From: Pseudochelatococcus sp047501465
Lineage (GTDB): Bacteria; Pseudomonadota; Alphaproteobacteria; Rhizobiales; Beijerinckiaceae
Assembly (NCBI RefSeq): GCF_047501465.1
Contig: NZ_JAZDRL010000001.1
Span: 806,001 to 870,000, forward strand
Reading direction: 5' to 3'
DNA: 64,000 nucleotides
Shown here: positions 50,413 to 58,800 of the stretch, one piece after another
Layout of the letters: the number at the start of each line of letters is the position of its first letter
Numbering within the stretch: position 1 is the first letter of the stretch
Position numbers and translations under genes: made by a program
The notes under the pieces: generated by a model
Seen by the model: the letters and a program-made list of their open reading frames with translations, nothing else
Databases searched by the model: none
What the model was told of the DNA's origin: nothing

Positions 50413-50769
50413 CAGTCGAGATCCATGGCTGAAGAGGGCCTCTCACAAACAGTGAGTGGCGATAAAACGGCATATGTGAAGGCGGATGCGGTCCAGAGGA
50501 CAGGCCTCACCCCTTGTTTGCCTCGACAACAATACGGCTCTACAGGGGCGGACAATAACGGCTCCATATCCTAAACATCATCATCTCCCAACCAGCGGGA
50601 GAAAGTTTGGCAAAAAGGACCTGCATGAACTCAATGAGATACACGACAAGTCACCTACCTGCTCGTACCATATAGAGGCACAGGCAGGCTGCCAACAAGC
50701 CCCGTTGGCGTTGTGAGGATAAAAAAATGCTATGATAAAAACAAAGTGCAACAAAAATACGCCATTTAG
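50413..50769. other. Intergenic region upstream of the TerC-type gene and the ECF operon
   Basis: About 360 bp between divergent genes. A short inverted repeat GCCAAC...GTTGGC (50691-50709) and an A-rich stretch (GATAAAAAAATG, about 50718-50729) are present. No credible small gene was found. It should contain the promoter of the TerC-type gene on the minus strand. Confidence 0.5.
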
Positions 50770-50797
50770 GGAATAAGATCCGTCGCAGCTTCGTATA
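50770..50797 (+). promoter_or_regulatory. Candidate ECF-type promoter of the sigma/anti-sigma operon
   Basis: GGAATA (50770-50775) and CGTATA (50792-50797) are separated by 16 bp. This matches the GGAA / CGT layout of autoregulated ECF promoters. The -10-like element ends only 6 bp before the sigma-factor ATG at 50804, and no ribosome-binding site is present, so the transcript could be leaderless. Confidence 0.5.
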
Positions 50798-50803
50798 TAA
50801 ATC

Positions 50804-51409
50804 ATGGAACGTGACAAGATCTCTGCCCCAACCGCTTCACGGCAAGTTGCCGAAGACGGTCTTGATGTGCTCGGCGCGTTACCGGCATTGCGTCGCTATG
50901 CGCATTCCCTTACCCGCGATGCAGGTGACGCCGAGGATCTGGTGCACGATGCGCTTGTTCGTGCCTATGAGAAACAGGCATCTTTTCGTCCTGAAAAGGG
51001 TGTGCGCAAATGGTTGCTGGCGATCCTTCACAACACTTTTATTGATGGCATTCGCTCACGGCGGGCTGATAAACAACGCATTGAGAAGCTGACATCACAA
51101 GCGCACCCTGATGATCTGCATGCTGCTCCCAATCAGGATCACGTGCTACGGTTGGCGCAAGTTCGTCAGGCTTTTATGGCTCTGCCAAAGGAGCAGCGGG
51201 CTGTATTGCATCTCGTTGCCCTTGAAGGTCTAAGCTACGCTCAGACGGCCCAAACGCTCGATTTGCCTATCGGCACCGTCATGTCGCGTCTTGCACGTGC
51301 GCGCGCAACATTGCGTTCGTTTGAAGAGACGCCAACGAGCGAGCAACCTGCAACTAGTCATACTTCCCATCTGCGCATCGTAGGAGGCTCTGATGACACT
51401 GCCGGTTGA
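50804..51409 (+). CDS. ECF RNA polymerase sigma factor
   Basis: A 201-residue sigma-70-family factor lacking regions 1 and 3. Region 2 is at about residues 22-90 (PALRRYAHSLTRDAGDAEDLVHDALVRAYE...GVRKWLLAILHNTFIDGIRSRR). Region 4 is at about 122-175 (VRQAFMALPKEQRAVLHLVALEGLSYAQTAQTLDLPIGTVMSRLARARATLR). A 26-residue tail follows. Its 3' end overlaps the next gene, a membrane anti-sigma factor, by 17 nt. The signal sensed and the regulon are unknown. The start ATG has no ribosome-binding site; see the promoter entry. Confidence 0.92.
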   Translation: MERDKISAPTASRQVAEDGLDVLGALPALRRYAHSLTRDAGDAEDLVHDALVRAYEKQASFRPEKGVRKWLLAILHNTFIDGIRSRRADKQRIEKLTSQAHPDDLHAAPNQDHVLRLAQVRQAFMALPKEQRAVLHLVALEGLSYAQTAQTLDLPIGTVMSRLARARATLRSFEETPTSEQPATSHTSHLRIVGGSDDTAG

Positions 51410-52148
51410 TCCGATCATCGAAGCTGACCTGCAAGGCTACATCGATGAGCAACTCCCCGTTGAACGGCGTATTGCGGTTGAAGCACATCTGGCGGCACGG
51501 CCGGAGTTGGCTGCACGCATCATGCAGGATCTGCGACTGCGGGATGAGCTAAAGCTTGCACTGTTTGATATGTCCTTGCCTGTAACGCAGCCTACACAAC
51601 AAGCAGCACGGAAGCTGGCACGTGCACTAAGCTGGCGGAAAAGCTCAAATGCTTTGCGTCGCATAGCGGCCATCGGCGTATTTCTGATGTTGGGATGGTT
51701 TGCCCACGCTCAATATGGCGCGCTTGGCATTGCGCAGGTTGCGGCCTCTGGCCTGCCGCCTGCCTTCGTTGAAGAAGCGCTGGCTCGATATGACCACACA
51801 CCGCCCACGAACACAGGCGCACCCTATGATCCACGCCAGATCCTGACTGAAACCGCAATCCATATGCCTGCCCTGCCCGAGGACTGGCGCGTGGATGAGG
51901 TTGTGATTGCGCCTTCAGTCTACGGCCCGGCTGTTGGGCTGCGCTTGACTGCGCCAGATTTTGGCAACGTTACGCTAATAGCCGCACGTCCCGGGGTGTT
52001 TGATGTGGTGCCGGTAACGGTTGTGCAGAAGCAGGCGCTAACCATCGCTCACTGGCAAATCGGCGATGTTGCCTATGCATTGATCGCACAAGGGAGCACA
52101 CGCGAAATCGACCGCACTGCCGAGCGTATGCTCAAAACCCTTTATTGA
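51393..52148 (+). CDS. Transmembrane anti-sigma factor
   Basis: A 251-residue membrane protein. The N-terminal cytoplasmic domain (DLQGYIDEQLPVERRIAVEAHLAARPELAARIMQDLRLRDELKLAL, about 11-56) is the helical sigma-binding pattern of anti-sigma factors, without a zinc HxxxCxxC motif. One membrane helix (about 88-103, IAAIGVFLMLGWFAHA) leads to a ~145-residue periplasmic domain. The start overlaps the sigma gene, a classic partner-switch pair by proximity. The ATG has AGGAGG upstream within the sigma gene. Inference: it sequesters the ECF factor until an envelope signal releases it. Confidence 0.85.
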   Translation: MTLPVDPIIEADLQGYIDEQLPVERRIAVEAHLAARPELAARIMQDLRLRDELKLALFDMSLPVTQPTQQAARKLARALSWRKSSNALRRIAAIGVFLMLGWFAHAQYGALGIAQVAASGLPPAFVEEALARYDHTPPTNTGAPYDPRQILTETAIHMPALPEDWRVDEVVIAPSVYGPAVGLRLTAPDFGNVTLIAARPGVFDVVPVTVVQKQALTIAHWQIGDVAYALIAQGSTREIDRTAERMLKTLY

Positions 52149-52208
52149 TCCGGGCTTAACCAACGCTCTGCTCAAATCGCCTTTCCTATTCCTGACCATC
52201 TGGAGTTT

Positions 52209-52937
52209 ATGATGAATAACACGCAACCCGGCTTTGGCTGGCAAGGTTCAGCCCGCAGTCTTGATCGTGCAGCTTTTGACGAGGGTCTGCGCCAGCACAT
52301 GCTGCGCGTTTATAATTATATGTCGCTTGGCCTTGTGGTCACCGGCATTGTGGCGTTTATCGTTGGTACAACGCCAGCCCTTTATGTGCCGATCTTCTCA
52401 TCGCCCCTGAAGTGGGTAGTGATGCTGGCGCCACTTGCGTTTGTGCTGTTCTTTTCTTTCCGCATCCAATCTCTCTCGGCTAGCGGCGCGCAGACATTGT
52501 TCTGGTCGTTCTGTGCGGTGATGGGGCTGTCGCTCGCATCAATCTTTCTTGTGTTCACAGGCATGAGTATTGCACGCACGTTCTTCATCACCGCCGCGAT
52601 GTTTGGCGCAACCAGCCTCTATGGCTACACGACCAAGCGCGATCTATCGCAATTTGGCTCATTCCTCATCATGGGTCTGATTGGCGTGATCATCGCAAGC
52701 CTGGTGAACCTGTTCATTGGATCAAGCGCACTGCAATTCGGCATTTCGATCATCGGCGTATTGGTGTTCGTGGGCCTGACGGCATGGGATACGCAATCGA
52801 TCAAGGAACAATATGCTGAGAATTTCAGCGTGGAATCCCAGCAGAAAATCGCCATCTTCGGCGCTTTCTCGCTTTATCTGAACTTCATCAACATGTTCCA
52901 GTTGCTGCTGTCACTCACTGGCCAACGGCAGGAATAA
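52209..52937 (+). CDS. Bax inhibitor-1 (YccA/YbhL) family membrane protein
   Basis: A 242-residue protein with seven membrane helices. It begins with a hydrophilic ~20-residue segment, LRQHMLRVYNYMSLGLVVTGIVAFIVG, and has FRIQSLSASGAQTLFWSFCAVMGLSLASIFLVFTG in the middle and GLTAWDTQSIKEQYAE near the C-terminus. The Asp in WDTQ is part of the family's proposed calcium/proton-leak site. Family members in bacteria modulate membrane ion leak and protease function. It lies 60 bp after the anti-sigma gene on the same strand and could belong to the ECF regulon. ATG 52209 with GGAG upstream. Confidence 0.92.
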   Translation: MMNNTQPGFGWQGSARSLDRAAFDEGLRQHMLRVYNYMSLGLVVTGIVAFIVGTTPALYVPIFSSPLKWVVMLAPLAFVLFFSFRIQSLSASGAQTLFWSFCAVMGLSLASIFLVFTGMSIARTFFITAAMFGATSLYGYTTKRDLSQFGSFLIMGLIGVIIASLVNLFIGSSALQFGISIIGVLVFVGLTAWDTQSIKEQYAENFSVESQQKIAIFGAFSLYLNFINMFQLLLSLTGQRQE

Positions 52938-52955
52938 TCTTCACAACGCATAACC

Positions 52956-52984
52956 ATGCGTGGCAATGCATAGTTGCCACGCAT
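52956..52984. terminator. Hairpin terminator after the Bax-inhibitor-1 gene
   Basis: A perfect 11-bp stem (ATGCGTGGCAA / TTGCCACGCAT) with a 7-nt loop lies 18 bp after the stop codon. It is followed by ACATATTTG. It likely ends the upstream transcript and separates it from exoD. Confidence 0.75.
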
Positions 52985-53076
52985 ACATATTTGCTATCTT
53001 GATCAAACTGGTGCGGCGCTCCATTTAACGTGAGTTGCCGCATCATGCACTTGAATCATTGTGGGAGGTTTTCGGT

Positions 53077-53739
53077 TTGCCTCATTCCAGCGCCGCCACG
53101 AATTTGCGGTCAGTTCCGAAAATCCGTCATCGTCCACCTGGACGCAGGCTCTGGGCAATTCTGCGCTCGCTGGCGCGCGATAGTTCTCGGGAACGCATTT
53201 CGATCGGTGATCTTCTCGACACCCTGCATGATCGTGCATTCGGCGCATTGATCTTTATTTTTGCTTTTCCCAATATCCTGCCCACGCCGCCGGGCACTTC
53301 TGCGATCCTTGCGGCACCGCTTGTATTTCTTACAGCCCAGATGATGCTGGGGCGGAAACCATGGTTGCCAGGCTTCATCGCCAACCGCTCCATGGCCCGC
53401 AAAGACTTCGCATCAATGACAGAACGTGTTGTGCCCTGGCTCGCACGCGCTGAAAGACTACTACGCCCCCGCCTGATGATCCTGGCGAGCCCACCAATTG
53501 AATACATCGTAGGCGCTATATGCTTCCTGCTAGCAGCGGTACTTTTGCTGCCGATACCGCTTGGCAACATGCTGCCAGCTTTCGCCATTTGCTTGTTTTC
53601 ACTTGGTATATTAGGGCGTGATGGCATCTGGATCGTGCTTGGCCTCATAGCTACAATCATATCTGCCATTGTTGTTAGTGGCGTGGTATATGCCCTTTTA
53701 AAAAGCGCGATTTTCATCATTTCCAACACATTTGGCTGA
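53077..53739 (+). CDS. exoD: ExoD-family exopolysaccharide synthesis protein
   Basis: A 220-residue membrane protein. ExoD-family motifs: LARDSSRERISIGDLLDTLHDRAFGALIFIFAFPNILPTPPGTSAILAAPLVFLTAQMMLGRKPWLPGFIANRSMARKDF, then RPRLMILASPPIEYIVGAICFLLAAVLLLPIPLGNMLPAFAICLFSLGILGRDGIWIVLG. In Sinorhizobium exoD affects exopolysaccharide production and alkali tolerance; its biochemical role is unknown. The start is TTG at 53077-53079, since GGGAGG sits seven bases before it; no ATG fits. The preceding hairpin implies its own promoter in a very short gap. Confidence 0.88.
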   Translation: MPHSSAATNLRSVPKIRHRPPGRRLWAILRSLARDSSRERISIGDLLDTLHDRAFGALIFIFAFPNILPTPPGTSAILAAPLVFLTAQMMLGRKPWLPGFIANRSMARKDFASMTERVVPWLARAERLLRPRLMILASPPIEYIVGAICFLLAAVLLLPIPLGNMLPAFAICLFSLGILGRDGIWIVLGLIATIISAIVVSGVVYALLKSAIFIISNTFG

Positions 53740-53786
53740 TTACTGCTGATTACTTTAGAAAGCGCTGAGCCTCAGATCACCGCAGT

Positions 53787-55868
53787 CTATTGCAGCCGCA
53801 CGTTCACGTGGTCGGCGCCACCGTTTGCATCAATCACGGAAAGCCTTGCGAAGCCTGCTCCATCTGGCTGCCATCGCGTCTCACGCCTTAACGCGCCCTG
53901 CTCCACGGGCTTGCCGTTCACCATCCATGTGAGTGGCGGCACACCGCCCGAAGCTTTAAGGGCCAGGAACTGCGCTGAATCATCAGATAATCCGAGATCT
54001 ATGATAGCGCCATCCGGTGGAAAGGCGATCCGCAAAGGCGCGCTGATTGTTGCCAGAATATTTTTAGGCGCATCGCGACGCAGATGCCGCAATGGCGGTG
54101 GCAGAGTTGCTGTTGTCGCCTCCAACCGGCCTGCGGGCGCAATAACAGGCACGGGCTCACGCCCCAGGCGCGCAAACGCCTCAAATAGCAAGGGAGCTGC
54201 CGTATTGCGCGCAAGCAACCCAGGTACTGCGCCGCCATCAGGGCGACCAAGCCAGACAGCAATTGTCGTGTACCGATCAAACCCCACAGCAACAGCATCG
54301 CGGTAGCCATATGAGGTGCCGGTTTTATACGCGATACGACCAGCGATTGAATTATGAGGAGCGGGCGCACCGCGCAATACATCTGCGACATACCAAGCTG
54401 CAACCGGCTGCACAAATGGTGCCCTACCATTTATCGAAGTGCCTTCAGCATCGAGCCGATACTGCAGCACTGGCACGGGACCACCACGCGCCAGGCCAGC
54501 ATATGCAGCGGCAAGATCTGTAAGCCGAATGCCAAGACCGCCCAATGCAATCGCAAGCCCCGGCTCACCGCCTTCCTTGGGCAGCTCCACAGGCACACCG
54601 GCATTACGCAGCCGCGCCAGTAATTGCGAAGGGCCAACCTCTGCCAATAGCGCAACAGCTGGTACATTCAATGACATCTGCAATGACTTACGCGCCGTAA
54701 CAGTGCCCTGAAATGTCTGATCAAAATTCTCGGGCGCGTAGAGGCCATAACGTGTCGGGCGATCCTCCAGAATGGTTTCCGGATGCGCCAGTCCCGCCTC
54801 GAACGCCAACGCATAGATAAAAGGCTTCATCGCTGATCCAGGCGACCGAACAGCACGCGCGGCATCAACCCAGCCGGCGCGCTCATCAGCCATATAATCC
54901 GCGCCACCAATATGTGCACGCACTTCTCCGGTAGCGTTATCGACAACAACAATAGCTGCCGATATCTGCGGCCCGATCCGTGCTACAGCCTCCCGTGCAA
55001 GTGTTTCAAGCCCTGCCTGCAAACCGGCATCGATGGTTAGTCGCAACGTGCGATCTTGCAAATTGGCCAACCGCTCGAATTCCGCAACATGTGGTGCGCG
55101 CATTGGAAAATGTTGCCGCGCCATCGGGATAGGAACAGCACGTGCTGCATCCATTTCCGCCTGCGCAATCAGCCCCCGCTCAACGGCCCGCGCCAATACG
55201 CGATCACGCGCCTTACTTGCTTTCTCGGGGAAGCGATCGGGTCTACGGGCTTCTGGCGATTGCGGTATTGCCACAAGCAAAGCCGCTTCACCAAGCGAGA
55301 GTCTGCGTGGCTCTTTGCCAAAATACGCCAGACTTGCCGCACGCACCCCCTCCAGATTACCGCCATAGGGCGCCAAGGTGAGATAAAAGGCAAGTATATC
55401 GTCTTTGGAGAAGCGCTGTTCCAGCTCAATAGCCCTTACCGCCTGGCGCAGCTTGGCTTTGAATGAGCGCTCGGTGCGAGGCTCCATCAACCGTGCTACC
55501 TGCATGGTAAGCGTTGACCCCCCGGAGATAATGCGTCCGCTGGTTGTCATCTGCAAAACTGCGCGCCCAACAGCCAGCGGATCAACGCCGGCGTGCGCCG
55601 CAAAGCGACGATCCTCATAGGCCATCAATAGCGCAAGATAGCGCGGATCCACGTCCGCCACTGTCGCAGGCAAGCGCCAGCGACCATTATCAAACGTAAA
55701 CGCACGCAAAACCTTGCCATTGCGGTCCAGGACGATGGTCGATTGTAACCGTGATGGCCCAAGATCAAGCTCTGGCAAACTGACGACAAAGCGCCATAAC
55801 CCTACCCCCACCGCTAGCAATACCATGCAAGCGCACACAATTGCTGCGGTGGAGAACTTGCGGATCAT
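53787..55868 (-). CDS. pbpC: Penicillin-binding protein 1C (bifunctional transglycosylase/transpeptidase)
   Basis: A 693-residue inner-membrane enzyme polymerising and possibly cross-linking peptidoglycan. One N-terminal anchor (about 8-28). GT51 glycosyltransferase motifs: LMAYEDRRFAAHAGVDP (catalytic Glu about 86), SGGSTLTMQVARL, and FSKDDILAFYLTLAPYGGNLEGVRAASLAYFGK. Transpeptidase motifs: SPGSAMKPF (SxxK), SLN and KTGTS. A C-terminal PBP1C-specific beta domain follows (LRIAFPPDGAIIDL). It overlaps the upstream alpha-2-macroglobulin gene by 4 nt (ATGA), the standard partnership. Confidence 0.95.
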   Translation of the reverse strand: MIRKFSTAAIVCACMVLLAVGVGLWRFVVSLPELDLGPSRLQSTIVLDRNGKVLRAFTFDNGRWRLPATVADVDPRYLALLMAYEDRRFAAHAGVDPLAVGRAVLQMTTSGRIISGGSTLTMQVARLMEPRTERSFKAKLRQAVRAIELEQRFSKDDILAFYLTLAPYGGNLEGVRAASLAYFGKEPRRLSLGEAALLVAIPQSPEARRPDRFPEKASKARDRVLARAVERGLIAQAEMDAARAVPIPMARQHFPMRAPHVAEFERLANLQDRTLRLTIDAGLQAGLETLAREAVARIGPQISAAIVVVDNATGEVRAHIGGADYMADERAGWVDAARAVRSPGSAMKPFIYALAFEAGLAHPETILEDRPTRYGLYAPENFDQTFQGTVTARKSLQMSLNVPAVALLAEVGPSQLLARLRNAGVPVELPKEGGEPGLAIALGGLGIRLTDLAAAYAGLARGGPVPVLQYRLDAEGTSINGRAPFVQPVAAWYVADVLRGAPAPHNSIAGRIAYKTGTSYGYRDAVAVGFDRYTTIAVWLGRPDGGAVPGLLARNTAAPLLFEAFARLGREPVPVIAPAGRLEATTATLPPPLRHLRRDAPKNILATISAPLRIAFPPDGAIIDLGLSDDSAQFLALKASGGVPPLTWMVNGKPVEQGALRRETRWQPDGAGFARLSVIDANGGADHVNVRLQ

Positions 55869-58800
55869 GGCGCCCCCGTCATACCCGTCACTTCAACCCG
55901 GCCATAGCCTGTGCGGCCAAAGCGGTCGGGTCGATACATATCCTCAACGACTGCTGGTGGATGCACAAATCGTCCCGGAGATACAGCACGCACGACATAA
56001 GCAACGGAGAAGAAAGCCGCTTGTTCCGGCTCGCGAGAAAATGCTGCTACGAAGCGATCATCGCGGTATTCAACATGCGATGGCTCAACATCACGCGTAA
56101 GCCACGACAGTGCTGCCACATCAGCGCTATCAACCAGGCGAGGGTTGTCGATCTCGAACCCTGCGGGCAGGTAATCTACCAGCAGCACCTCGGCCTGCCG
56201 CGCCTCGCGCTCAGTAACCTTCAACACGGTCACAAGGCGCTCATTTTGCTGCACCGTTGCCGGATCAACCTGGGTACCATCAAGCCGATAATAGCTGCGC
56301 TCAACTTCATATCCATGCGCAAGCGGCGGCTCGGTTCCGATGGGATTGCCTGCCACGCCGATCACCGCTTGCACGGGCGTATCACCCGTATTGATGACAT
56401 TCATGGGCCTGGTAGCAAGTTCAACCCCTGAAAGCGTTCTGAACAAGGGCCCTGTTTGCGCCACGCCATCGACAGATAGAGACATATTCTTTGCCTCATT
56501 TGCCAATGCTGTCGCGGCAAGCACGAGCCAGGTGTTTTCCTGAGTGCTTGTGAAGTTACGGGCATTGCGCGCCTTTTCAAGCACTTGCGTGATCGTGGCA
56601 ATGTGCACACGGCCAGCACCGGTTTCCCCCACCAGTGCCAGTATGCCAGCTGCATCACGCAATACCGAGCCAAAATCATTGCGGCCTTTATCGCTATCTT
56701 TCGCCTTGCTCAGCTTGGTAACCGCCTCGCCGATTACGCGGTCTGCACGGGTGCGATCTCCCAGCAGCGCAAGGCCCGCGCCTATCTGCGCCTGCGCTAA
56801 AGGCGTCCCGAATGATGCCAAACGCACATCCGCAAAGTAGCGCAGATCACCGATTACCGGACGTCCATTGCGTGCCAGCACATAGGCGGCATAGGCCAGC
56901 CCCTCCCCCTCTCCATCAGGAAAATCTGCGCTGTTGACCACTGCATTGCGCAACCTGTCGAGCGTTTGCATGAATGCAAGTTGCGGCACATCGTAATTGT
57001 GCTCCCGCGCGCGGGTCAAGAAATCCGCCACAAACGCATCAAGCCAAAGATCATCGCCCCCGGCAGACCATAGGCCAAATGATCCCAGAGGCCCCTGGCG
57101 TGACAGCACACGCGCAATTGCCTCATTCACACGTGTATCAGCGTTCGCATCAGCAGGGAGAGCCTTGAGCGCCGCCAAAGCATTGGCATAGATTAATGGC
57201 AGCGCGCGGCTAACCGTCTGTTCCGTACAACCATAGGGGAAGCGATCCAATGCGCCCAAAAGTGCAGGCACATCAAGCGCAGCCACGGGCGCGACTGAAA
57301 GCGCAGCAACCCCCGTACCAGACTGGAAATCCTTCAACAGATCACCGCCTAAACTAACGCCTGCCCCCGGAAGCAACGCTTGCACGGTGCGCCGTGTTAA
57401 AGGCCGCGTGCCTGCACCAATACCTAGCTGAAGCGTTTGCTCTGCATCAACACCCGGACCAGTAATCGTGTATGCGATCGTCGCATGCCCAACGCCTGTC
57501 CCCGTTAGCGGAAGAGCAAAGCCCGTTTGCGCTCCCTTCTCCAATCGTACAGCAGAACTCAGCGCCCGCGTATCAACCTGCAAAGGCCCATCAACTTTAA
57601 CTGTGACGTGATAATCACCTGCTTCACCTGCAACGTTGTCCACTGCCAGAAAGAGTAACGACCCATCACCAACGTTCATAAAGCGCGGCATACTCGCCGA
57701 TATGACTACGGGATCACGCACAATCACATCTGTGCTGGCCTGCCCCACGCGGTCCTTCGACCACGCAACAGCAAAAACCTTTACCGTGCCATTGAATGAT
57801 GGAATGTCGAAATCGACAGTCGCCGTGCCATCCGCGCCAACCTTGACCACGCCAGAGAACAAGGCCAATGGCGCCTGTGATGGGGGCGAGCCTTCAAGCC
57901 GCAATGCACCACCATCACCGCCAGAGCGGATTGCACCGCGCGTACCCTGCATACCATCGATCAGGAAGCCATAAAGATCGCGGACATCCGTGCCCAATTG
58001 GCGTTGACCAAAAAAGAAATCATCAGGCCGTGGCGGCTCGTAGCGGGTGAGATTGAGAATGCCAACATCCACAGCCGCTAAAGCAACATAAGCCTCTTCG
58101 CCAGGTTGCAAGCCACCAATTTTAACCGGCACAGACAACTGCCCACGTGGCTTCATGGTCTGCGGTGCGCTCAACTCAACAGCAAGAGTGCGTGCTGCAC
58201 GATCAACCGAAAACCATGCCAACCCAAGTGCCCGCCCCGGCTGGCGCCGTGCAGCAACATCCAATGGGCGATGCGCCAGCGCCATCACATAAGCGCCCGG
58301 CCCCCACTCTGCCTTGACAGGCAGAGTAACACTGGTGCCTTCAGGCGTGATATCGACAATACGCTCCTCGTAAAGCTTATCGCTGGCAATGACGACTGTT
58401 ACCTTACCGCTAAAGCGGGGTTTGAGCGTCACCGTCATGGTATCGCCTGCGGAATAAGCTGCTTTATCGAGCACCAGATCCAGCTTATCAGGCGTGTTAG
58501 CACTGCCTTGTCCGCTAAAGCCTGATGAAAATGTGAAGCTCACCGGCTGTGCAGCGCCCGCAACTGCAGAAACCTCAAGCCGGTACTTGCCCCACTCCAC
58601 CGGCATACTGATGCGCGCAGGATCACCTTCGCTGGTGAGATCGAGCGTTCCATCCTGCACACGCCGTGTTGACGAAACCGTTTCAAAAGACCAGTTGCCC
58701 TCACGGTTATACCACTGGTAATTCTCCTCAATCCGGGAGAGTATCCAACGCACTTTACCCGCTTGCCGCACGCCCTGCGGCGTGACAGAAACAACTTCAA

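Noticed and set aside
50413..50803. Possible yybP-ykoY (manganese) riboswitch upstream of the TerC-type gene
   Set aside because: TerC genes often carry such leaders, but I could not find its conserved internal-loop sequences in a consistent arrangement on the minus strand.
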